Made by a program: the position numbers and the translations under genes
NCBI GenBank assembly: GCA_021781535.1
Contig: JAJXWO010000009.1
Location: 1-47,318, forward strand
Length of the DNA: 47,318 nucleotides
Reading direction: 5' to 3'
From: Deltaproteobacteria bacterium
GTDB lineage: Bacteria; Desulfobacterota; Desulfuromonadia; Geobacterales; Pseudopelobacteraceae
Shown: positions 42,313 to 47,318 of the stretch, piece after piece
Layout of the letters: every line of letters begins with the position of its first letter
Numbering within the stretch: the stretch's first letter is position 1
Notes under the pieces: generated by a model
What the model saw: only the letters and a program-made list of their open reading frames with translations
Database searches by the model: none
Told to the model about the DNA's origin: nothing

Positions 42313-42705
42313 ATGAAACTAGATAGCGTACTTGACATCATCGACCGCCCGACCGCCTGGGCGTGGATCTGCCGAACCTACTTGCCGGATGGAGTTGTTT
42401 GCCCGGTATGTGGCCACGTCATCACCGGGGATCGAGCCCTTGCCAGCTTTGTTGCCCTGGAGCGAACCTACTGTACCGGCCATAAATCAGCCTTCCGGCC
42501 ACTATCGGCGATCGCACCACTACGCGGCACCGAATGGGCGCCGGAGGAGTTTGTCAAGTTGCTGATGCTGCACCTGGCTGAACAGAGCGCTTCTGATATC
42601 GCCGCCCTACTCGGCAAGTCCGCCGGCTGCGTGCGGGACATGCTTGGACGCCTTGCCGTCCTGGACCATAAAACAACCACTGGAGACCGGCTCTTAGACG
42701 GATAA
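42313..42705 (+). CDS. zinc-ribbon plus HTH DNA-binding protein
   Basis: A 130-residue protein with a zinc ribbon in its first half (VCPVCGHVITGDR ... RTYCTGHKSAFRPL; two Cys pairs or Cys/His) and a helix-turn-helix-like second half (LHLAEQSASDIAALLGKSAGCVRDMLGRLAVLD). The layout recalls the N-terminal region of IS1595-type transposases, but there is no catalytic domain, so it is more likely a regulator. ATG 42313 is preceded by GGACGGTGAG. It lies upstream of the clamp gene. Confidence 0.6.
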   Translation: MKLDSVLDIIDRPTAWAWICRTYLPDGVVCPVCGHVITGDRALASFVALERTYCTGHKSAFRPLSAIAPLRGTEWAPEEFVKLLMLHLAEQSASDIAALLGKSAGCVRDMLGRLAVLDHKTTTGDRLLDG

Positions 42706-42772
42706 GGATAAAAAGGGCGCGCCGCGCAGGGGGAGGGGCAGGAAAAGAAGACGTTATCTTATGGGGGTTACC

Positions 42773-43894
42773 ATGTCAGACACAACAACATACATATCAG
42801 CAACGCTCCGCCAAGCGAACCTTCGCCACCTCCTCGAACGAACCAGGGGAGCGGTCGGGCGGATGTATCCCTACTTCCGGATAGACTTCTACCTCGCCCG
42901 CGTAACCTGCTGCGCCACTGATCTGCGGGTCGGCTCTGTCAGCGAAATGAACCTGCGCGAAGGTGAAAGTGTCAAAATGGGGGGCACTGTCTGTATCTCT
43001 GATAAAAAACTGTGGAGCATCATCGATGCCCTGCCGGACAAACCAGTCACCCTCACCGAGCTCGACAAAAACCGCCTGCAGATACAATGCGGCACATACG
43101 TCGGAATTATTGCCTGCGTAAACCATGAAGAGCATTTTCCTGACATGATCATCCCTGGCGGCGCCCCTGACATTGAATGCGGCGGATCGTTCCTCAATGA
43201 CATCTATACCGCCATCGGGCACTCGATCGGATCAAACGAAGATTCCGCAACCAGCGGCATGTTCATCCGCGCAGAAGACAGCCGCCTGGTTGGAGCAGCT
43301 ACCGACGGCCACCGCCTCTCCGTCGCGGCGATATCAGTCCCCTATGACGATGACTGCGAACCATTCAACAACGGCGTCACCATATCAGGCCGCGCTCTCG
43401 GAGAAATCAAGAAACTGTCCTGCGGCTCCAGCGAAGTCCGTTTCCGTGAAAACCGCATGAGCGTAGAGCAAAACGGCATTGCCATAATCGCCATGCTCTT
43501 CGAAAAAGAATTCCCGGCGTATCGCAGAATCATACCAACAACACACCCTCATTGCCTCGTAGTCAATACCTGCGGCCTGATTGAAATTGTCGAGCGCGTC
43601 ACGGTCCTATCGGAAACGCTCGGCATAACACTGGAGATCCACTCCGGATGGATCACCGTAACCGGTGAAAACTCCGCCGGCATCATCAGCGACCAAGTCG
43701 AATGCGAAACAACCGGCGAAGATGTCACAATCTGCATTACCCCGCGCTATCTCCTTGACTCCCTTCGGTCCCTCAAATCATCGGAAGATGTCGTCATTAA
43801 ATATCGAGACGAAAAATCGGCGGTCCTGTTGATCCCTGCTGATCATAGCGGATGGGATGAACGAATTGAACTGATCCAGCCCCGGAGCGCGTGA
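42773..43894 (+). CDS. dnaN: element-encoded DNA polymerase III beta subunit (sliding clamp)
   Basis: A 373-residue DnaN homologue, the usual length for three clamp domains. The diagnostic second-domain segment ATDGHRLSVAAI is present, preceded by SGMFIRAEDSRLVGA. N-terminal features include LRQANLRHLLERTRGAVG and GTVCISDKKLWSIIDALPD; the C-terminus has YLLDSLRSLKSSEDVVIKYRDEKSAVLLIP. The clamp encircles DNA and holds polymerase. ATG 42773 with GGGGG upstream is preferred over ATG 42761. The third-base usage is C-rich compared with neighbouring phage genes, suggesting separate origin. Its stop overlaps the next start (TGATG). Confidence 0.9.
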   Translation: MSDTTTYISATLRQANLRHLLERTRGAVGRMYPYFRIDFYLARVTCCATDLRVGSVSEMNLREGESVKMGGTVCISDKKLWSIIDALPDKPVTLTELDKNRLQIQCGTYVGIIACVNHEEHFPDMIIPGGAPDIECGGSFLNDIYTAIGHSIGSNEDSATSGMFIRAEDSRLVGAATDGHRLSVAAISVPYDDDCEPFNNGVTISGRALGEIKKLSCGSSEVRFRENRMSVEQNGIAIIAMLFEKEFPAYRRIIPTTHPHCLVVNTCGLIEIVERVTVLSETLGITLEIHSGWITVTGENSAGIISDQVECETTGEDVTICITPRYLLDSLRSLKSSEDVVIKYRDEKSAVLLIPADHSGWDERIELIQPRSA

Positions 43895-45027
43895 TGGAAT
43901 ATTATTTTTATCACGGCGCAGCATTCAATAAATACCCGCTGCCAGAACGCAACCCGCTTACACTGGCGGCTGATATGCGCGTGGCAGTCTGTAACGTATG
44001 CCCGCTTGCCACACATGGCCATATATGTGTCCCTAGTGATGAAAACCCTCATAGCTATACAAAATATTGCACGCTCACGGCCATCGCCACCGGTTTAATA
44101 AATATCGATGATGCCTTGGCAGATGGACAGGCCGAACCAACTATTGATGATCGTGAAAGAGTTGAAGCGTTGATAAATAGCCTGGGTAATCGCATACAGG
44201 CCAAAATTGTACCAGAGCCCGAGCAACCGCCCCAGATAGAAAAACCGCGCCCACGCAAAACAGCCTATCTCTGCGGATGGATGTCAGCAGAACTACCCGA
44301 TCGGCCTTCCGCGCAACTCTATGTCTACAAACAGCGTAACGACTGGGGCGTCACCTACGAACCAGCTGAGGCCTCCCGCTTCAAAGCGGTTGAAGCCGTC
44401 CTAGAATGGTACCGCGTAAATGGCACCGTCCACGGTGATCCGGAAGTTAACAGCTATAACGGTCACCTGAAAATATTTGAAGATAGCCCTTCCGGATTGC
44501 GCCTGGTACCGCGTCCGACCAGACAAACCAGCCTATTCGACAACCTGCCGTCCCTGGAAATAATCGAAACGCAACCGGACTTGCTAAAAGTGCCAGATAG
44601 CGACGATTGCTTTACTAGCGATGAAAGCAAACTTCTCGCCGCCGGCTACGTCCTGGTGAAATACAACCGCGAACTAAAAACGATCCAGCAGACATATATT
44701 CCGCCAAAAAAAGGTTGGGCCCCCTCAGTCACATTCGGAACCTATGCCGCCGCTGAACGGACATTAAAGGAAGCGCTTGCAGCTGAAAATGTCGTCGAAG
44801 TGAGCCTGGAAGGCAAAGTCAACATGAGCACCTGCCGCAACAAGCTCCGCGACGCCGGGTTTGATTTCTACCGATCTGAAGGGATTATCCCTGGTCACGG
44901 GCATGATGTGCCCCGGATCAAGCAGGCAAGTCTCAACTGGGGTACCTGGGCGAAATATGAGACTCCGGAAGAACTTCAGGCCGCGTGGGACGAGTTGATG
45001 AAGGATGGGAAAGCGTTGCAGGGATAA
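43894..45027 (+). CDS. hypothetical protein with beta-clamp-binding motif and Cys cluster
   Basis: A 377-residue protein coupled to the clamp gene (one-base overlap, TGATG). Residues about 30-60 contain four cysteines (VCNVCPLATHGHIC ... KYC) that could bind zinc or an Fe-S cluster. At residues 211-215 is QTSLF, followed by Asp, which fits the QL[SD]LF-type peptide by which polymerases and repair proteins bind the beta clamp. It lies in a Pro-rich, probably flexible region between folded segments. Hence this protein is probably a clamp partner, but no catalytic domain is recognised. The stop codon lies in the first hairpin element. Confidence 0.7.
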   Translation: MEYYFYHGAAFNKYPLPERNPLTLAADMRVAVCNVCPLATHGHICVPSDENPHSYTKYCTLTAIATGLINIDDALADGQAEPTIDDRERVEALINSLGNRIQAKIVPEPEQPPQIEKPRPRKTAYLCGWMSAELPDRPSAQLYVYKQRNDWGVTYEPAEASRFKAVEAVLEWYRVNGTVHGDPEVNSYNGHLKIFEDSPSGLRLVPRPTRQTSLFDNLPSLEIIETQPDLLKVPDSDDCFTSDESKLLAAGYVLVKYNRELKTIQQTYIPPKKGWAPSVTFGTYAAAERTLKEALAAENVVEVSLEGKVNMSTCRNKLRDAGFDFYRSEGIIPGHGHDVPRIKQASLNWGTWAKYETPEELQAAWDELMKDGKALQG

Positions 45028-45072
45028 CGGCTTGAGGCTTTGCGCCTTGAGCGTAACAGCCGATGGTTATAA
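45022..45072 (+). repeat. attC-like hairpin element 1
   Basis: Left half GGATAAC (45022-45028), right half GTTATAA (45066-45072). Inside, CGGCT/AGCCG and GAGGC/GCCTT form stems with extra unpaired bases on the 3' side. The bases after the expected cut (G^TTATAAAC) start cassette A, whose own end reads GTTTATAAC. Confidence 0.78.
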
Positions 45073-45087
45073 ACTTTGGAGGAAATC

Positions 45088-45366
45088 GTGACATACGAAC
45101 AAGCATACAAAGACCATCAATACCTATGGAAAACCTACGGGGCCGCTGACGATATGACTGGCGGGTATGTAGATCAAGAGGATTTGGACAGGTTGCTAAA
45201 AAGCCCGACAAAAGCCGTGGCTAAATTGTGTTTGTGCCGCCAGATTGATTACTGGTTTCAAGTCGGGCCTGACGACGGGGTAGATATTCCAGGTAATAAA
45301 GCACCACAATTAATAATTTTAGATCCTATTGTACGAGAAATAGCAGAGAGACATGGATGTTTATAA
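45088..45366 (+). CDS. cassette A: small protein of unknown function
   Basis: A 92-residue soluble protein (MTYEQAYKDHQYLWKTYGAADDMTGGY...). GTG 45088 is chosen because GGAGG lies five bases upstream; that site is only 12 bases after the end of element 1, so no promoter fits between them. The stop TAA lies inside the left half of element 2. The segment KSPTKAVAKLCLCRQIDYWFQVG resembles cryptic phage or plasmid cassette proteins. No family is recognised. Confidence 0.65.
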   Translation: MTYEQAYKDHQYLWKTYGAADDMTGGYVDQEDLDRLLKSPTKAVAKLCLCRQIDYWFQVGPDDGVDIPGNKAPQLIILDPIVREIAERHGCL

Positions 45367-45420
45367 CGGCTGGCGTTTGACCCGTCCGGCTTTTTGGTCG
45401 GGTCGGAACGCTGGTTGTAC
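45361..45420 (+). repeat. attC-like hairpin element 2
   Basis: Left half TTATAAC (45361-45367), right half GTTGTAC (45414-45420). Internal stem GCGTT-GACCCG / CGGGTC-AACGC around a 14-base loop. From 45362 to 45416 it is identical to element 3. Its left end GTTTATAAC is the reverse complement of the start of cassette A (GTTATAAAC). Confidence 0.85.
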
Positions 45421-45439
45421 ACCGTAGGAGGGTTTAAGG

Positions 45440-45721
45440 ATGGCATGCGATAAATTTTGGATGATAGCAGACGTTGCACAGGCTGAAACCGCATTCCGTG
45501 GTGAATTTCTCGATAAGCAGAAAGCACCACGGTTCATGCACCCTACCCGCGAACAGGCGGAAACAGAACTGCTCCGGCTGCAAACGAAATTCCCGTTTTC
45601 AGAGTTCATCTTGCTGGAAGCGGTAGCCAGGGCAACGGAAAAGACAATGTTGATAATTTCCCCGGTCACGGCATTTCTGGCGGTCGAGCATATTGAACCT
45701 GACCCGGAAATTCCATTCTAG
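45440..45721 (+). CDS. cassette B: small protein of unknown function
   Basis: A 93-residue protein, ATG 45440, with GTAGGAGG upstream and 20 bases after element 2. It has a helical repeat-like middle (REQAETELLRLQTKF) and a strand-rich end. The sequence MACDKFWMIADVAQAET is phage-like in style; no domain is recognised. It ends three bases before element 3. Confidence 0.65.
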   Translation: MACDKFWMIADVAQAETAFRGEFLDKQKAPRFMHPTREQAETELLRLQTKFPFSEFILLEAVARATEKTMLIISPVTAFLAVEHIEPDPEIPF

Positions 45722-45723
45722 GT

Positions 45724-45783
45724 GTATAACGGCTGGCGTTTGACCCGTCCGGCTTTTTGGTCGGGTCGGAACGCTGGTTAGAT
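45724..45783 (+). repeat. attC-like hairpin element 3
   Basis: Left half GTATAAC (45724-45730), right half GTTAGAT (45777-45783), which fits the attC consensus GTTRRRY exactly. The 55-base interior is identical to element 2. The left end GGTGTATAAC matches, in nine of ten bases, the reverse complement of the cassette B start (GTTGTACACC). Confidence 0.85.
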
Positions 45784-45799
45784 TACGAAGGAGGGTCCA

Positions 45800-45979
45800 A
45801 TGGTCTGGTTACCACCAATTCCAAAAATAAAGAAGGAACTGCAAAGCATCATAGCCACGGAGCGCAACAGATACCGTGACGCACTGAATAAGATAGCAAA
45901 GGCAAGGCTTGAACCGGGGCATGTTTACGAGCAAGCATTAATGCTGCAAAAAATTGCTGATAAAGCATTGGAGGGATGA
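45800..45979 (+). CDS. cassette C, ORF 1: 59-residue protein
   Basis: ATG 45800 behind AAGGAGG, 17 bases after element 3. 59 residues, mostly charged helix (KIKKELQSIIATERNRYRDALNKIAKARL, QALMLQKIADKALEG). Its stop abuts the next start (TGA-ATG). No family recognised. Confidence 0.6.
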   Translation: MVWLPPIPKIKKELQSIIATERNRYRDALNKIAKARLEPGHVYEQALMLQKIADKALEG

Positions 45980-46171
45980 ATGGATCTGAGACACTGCCCA
46001 TTCTGCGGCAAACCGGCACAATGTAAAGTCGAAGAGGATCACCACGGAAACTTTTATTCTCTGGGGTGCAGCAACTCTGATTGTGTGGCCCACGAAATTT
46101 ATTACGCGGTGCCTGAGGAAGATTTACCGATGGAGCAAGCTGCCTTCAACTGGAATAGGAGATTTATATGA
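45980..46171 (+). CDS. cassette C, ORF 2: Lar-like zinc-ribbon protein
   Basis: A 63-residue protein with CPFCGKPA, then GCSNSDCVA, then AAFNWNRRF. This CPFCG...C..C...A...WN.R layout is that of Lar-type restriction-alleviation proteins of phages and prophages, which modulate type I restriction. GGAGGGATGA overlaps the upstream end. Its stop overlaps the next gene by four bases. Function is by family resemblance only. Confidence 0.65.
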   Translation: MDLRHCPFCGKPAQCKVEEDHHGNFYSLGCSNSDCVAHEIYYAVPEEDLPMEQAAFNWNRRFI

Positions 46172-46587
46172 GCCGTTACGATGGACACGAAGAAACATGC
46201 GATTGCGCTGTCTGCGATGACATAGCATTCCGCGAATCTCTGCGGCAGAAGACACAAAGTAAACACGATGCAAACTGTCTGTTGCGGTTGCTTTTGGAAA
46301 CGCTGCCAATTCAATTAGAACAGCGCAAACTGACGCATGACCGCACGGCGTGTGCCATGCTGATTCAGGATTCGATTGACTACCTGTTTCGCGACGGAGA
46401 GGATACGCTGATTGAAAGCCCGTCGAACGATGAACAGCAGGCGCTGAAACTGGCGTATCAGATGGGCCGCAACAGCCTGAAACAGGAAATTGAGGACTGG
46501 CTGAATAACGGCTTTGAATATGAAAATAGCGTGATGACAGTACACACGGTTCGAGAAACAGTGCAGAGATATTGCAGAGTAATCTAA
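46168..46587 (+). CDS. cassette C, ORF 3: hypothetical protein
   Basis: A 139-residue soluble protein. N-terminus has CDCAVCDD (Cys pair), then helices (LLRLLLETLPIQLEQRKL, QQALKLAYQMGRNSLKQEIEDWLNNGFEY). ATG 46168 overlaps ORF 2 by four bases, and GGAG lies upstream. The stop TAA (46585-46587) is part of the left half of element 4. No family recognised. Confidence 0.65.
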   Translation: MSRYDGHEETCDCAVCDDIAFRESLRQKTQSKHDANCLLRLLLETLPIQLEQRKLTHDRTACAMLIQDSIDYLFRDGEDTLIESPSNDEQQALKLAYQMGRNSLKQEIEDWLNNGFEYENSVMTVHTVRETVQRYCRVI

Positions 46588-46635
46588 CGGTTTAAGTTAA
46601 GGGGCGGAACGTCCCTCTTGAACGGTTGGTTATAA
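46582..46635 (+). repeat. attC-like hairpin element 4
   Basis: Left half ATCTAAC (46582-46588), an exact RYYYAAC, right half GTTATAA (46629-46635). Interior is different from elements 2 and 3 but folds likewise: TTTAAG/CTTGAA and GGGGCG/CGTCCC around a short loop. Its left end GTAATCTAAC is the exact reverse complement of the cassette C start (GTTAGATTAC). Confidence 0.85.
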
Positions 46636-46686
46636 ATTATTCTACGCCGGTTTTGATCTTCTGGCGTAGCCATGAAAGGGAATGTC

Positions 46687-47265
46687 ATGTCGAAATTTGA
46701 GCGAGAAAACAGGTATCTAGTGTTGAAACGGCGAGAAATTAGAAACGGACTGTCAGATATGGAACAGCATATTCTTGGGCTGTTAGCCAGAAAAGTAGCT
46801 GATTACCGAGAACAGGACATGGAAAAGCAGCCGCTTGCCTGCGTTGTAGTTGAGTCTGATTGGCCCGAGTATGAACCAACTTGGGAGGCGATTAAAAAGC
46901 GGGTTGTAGGTTACAGCGATTTGATGCCCGTGGCCGCGCAGCCAATTGCTGATTCCCAAAGACATTACGAGATCAAAGAAGGGTATATCACGGTTAACCA
47001 CGAACGGCTCGGAGTAATAGGAATTGCACAAGTTACAGACGATATTGCGTGCGGAATACTTGTTGCGCTGGCTAGCAATGCAGATGTCAAAAATAAAGAG
47101 TGGTGGAAAATGGCTGAAAACCAGCGTGGACAAATAAATAAAATTGCACAACTGGAATCAAATGTGGCTGCTCTCGAAGAATCAAATGAGAACTGGATGC
47201 AGGCAGCGAAGGAAGCGGCAAGGCAAGTTGATTTATTGAGGGAGCAACTGGAACCAGACCACTGA
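46687..47265 (+). CDS. cassette D: phage-type hypothetical protein
   Basis: A 192-residue protein with a C-terminal coiled coil (GQINKIAQLESNVAALEESNENWMQAAKEAARQVDLLREQL). ATG 46687 is preferred, with AAGGGA six bases upstream; ATG 46672 is in frame. The 5' leader (46642-46669) can fold as CTACGCC/GGCGTAG. Style resembles the variable early-region proteins of lambdoid phages, but no family is assigned. It ends 31 bases before element 5. Confidence 0.65.
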   Translation: MSKFERENRYLVLKRREIRNGLSDMEQHILGLLARKVADYREQDMEKQPLACVVVESDWPEYEPTWEAIKKRVVGYSDLMPVAAQPIADSQRHYEIKEGYITVNHERLGVIGIAQVTDDIACGILVALASNADVKNKEWWKMAENQRGQINKIAQLESNVAALEESNENWMQAAKEAARQVDLLREQLEPDH

Positions 47266-47296
47266 TTTTATCGGCGCAAGCCGTGGCGTAGAAGAT

Positions 47297-47318
47297 TTAT
47301 AACGGCTTGAGGCTTTGC
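47297..47318 (+). repeat. attC-like hairpin element 5 (truncated by the window end)
   Basis: TTATAAC (47297-47303) followed by GGCTTGAGGCTTTGC, identical to the left part of element 1. The flanking GGCGTAGAAG-ATTTATAAC is nearly the reverse complement of the cassette D start (GTTATAAATTATTCTACGCC), the longest such match in the array. Confidence 0.8.

Larger units (their letters stand above)
32117..47318. mobile_element. prophage or phage-plasmid-like integrated element (right end outside window)
   Basis: The left end is at the broken tRNA. Content in order: large serine recombinase (minus), two secreted cargo proteins (minus), divergent CI/Cro-like regulators, small early genes, primase-helicase, iteron region, gpZ-like protein, zinc-ribbon/HTH protein, beta clamp and partner, then a hairpin-delimited cassette array. 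No capsid, terminase or portal gene and no right attachment site is inside the window, so a phage, satellite or plasmid-like element cannot be told apart. Confidence 0.85.

Noticed and set aside
42117..42326. 69-codon frame overlapping the gpZ-like stop by four bases
   Set aside because: The overlap looks attractive, but the residues are Arg/Ser/Thr-rich with no hydrophobic core, no good ribosome binding site, and the stretch is full of inverted repeats. It is described as a structured region instead.
42313..42705. Complete insertion sequence at the zinc-ribbon/HTH gene
   Set aside because: The N-terminal layout recalls IS1595-type transposases, but there is no catalytic domain and no terminal inverted or target-site repeats were found.
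45361..45783. Elements 2 and 3 as plain intrinsic terminators
   Set aside because: They form strong hairpins, but no T-run follows. The identical interiors with cassette-specific ends and the start-end complementarity of cassettes are not explained by termination.
45022..47318. CRISPR array
   Set aside because: The repeats are 350-850 bases apart with genes between them, have variable ends that follow the cassette, and are not spaced by short unique spacers.

Overview
The window looks like chromosomal DNA of a Geobacter-type Desulfuromonadota bacterium (Geobacter, Trichlorobacter or Pelobacter propionicus group). The evidence is a nonaheme and a tetraheme c-type cytochrome beside a split cytochrome b/Rieske module, a DUF3373-like porin, AarF/UbiB next to a small phasin-like protein, a ThiE-ThiD fusion followed by a short anaerobe-type ThiC, and many two-component systems. 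This identification comes from gene content only; no search was run. About 32.1 kb is host backbone and the remaining 15 kb is a prophage-like integrated element that runs off the right edge.

Backbone: 1-1354 is the end of an ABC export system (FtsX-type permease and LolD-type ATPase). 1515-2408 is a membrane diguanylate cyclase. 2677-8339 is a complete tripartite RND efflux operon (TolC-like, lipoprotein adaptor, pump). 8355-10041 holds a C_GCAxxG redox protein, a DUF2892 membrane protein and a metallo-beta-lactamase-fold protein. 10570-18657 resembles the Geobacter selenite/tellurite-reduction (ext) locus: porin, small periplasmic protein, nonaheme cytochrome, Rieske protein, two-piece cytochrome b and tetraheme cytochrome, interrupted by a phasin-like gene and ubiB/aarF. 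18811-24476 has periplasmic ZraP/Spy-like and PepSY-like proteins, an OmpR/EnvZ-type pair and a ZraSR/NtrBC-type pair. 24654-26519 is a small envelope operon. 26585-29608 is a TPP-riboswitch-controlled thiED-thiC operon. DUF1015 and SPOR-NlpC/P60 genes lie on the minus strand up to 31836.

Integrated element: at 32091 a tRNA-Thr-like gene begins but is broken in its anticodon arm. A large serine recombinase follows on the minus strand. Then come two related secreted proteins, a CI/Cro-like switch with shared operator-like sites and a probable leaderless repressor mRNA, small early genes, a CHC2-primase/D5-helicase fusion, an iteron-rich AT-rich stretch that looks like a replication origin, a gpZ-like protein, a zinc-ribbon/HTH protein, an element-encoded DNA polymerase III beta clamp, and a downstream protein carrying a QTSLF clamp-binding peptide.

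The most unusual part is 45022-47318. Small promoterless genes lie head to tail, separated by hairpin elements that begin ...AAC and end GTT.... The left half-site of each element is the reverse complement of the start of the cassette that it terminates, not of its own right half-site. This holds over 9 to 10 bases in all four cassettes. It is the signature left by circular integron cassettes (attC), yet no integron integrase is visible and the array is downstream of phage replication genes. I interpret it as an integron-like cassette array, possibly of a divergent attC family, carried and probably expressed by a prophage.
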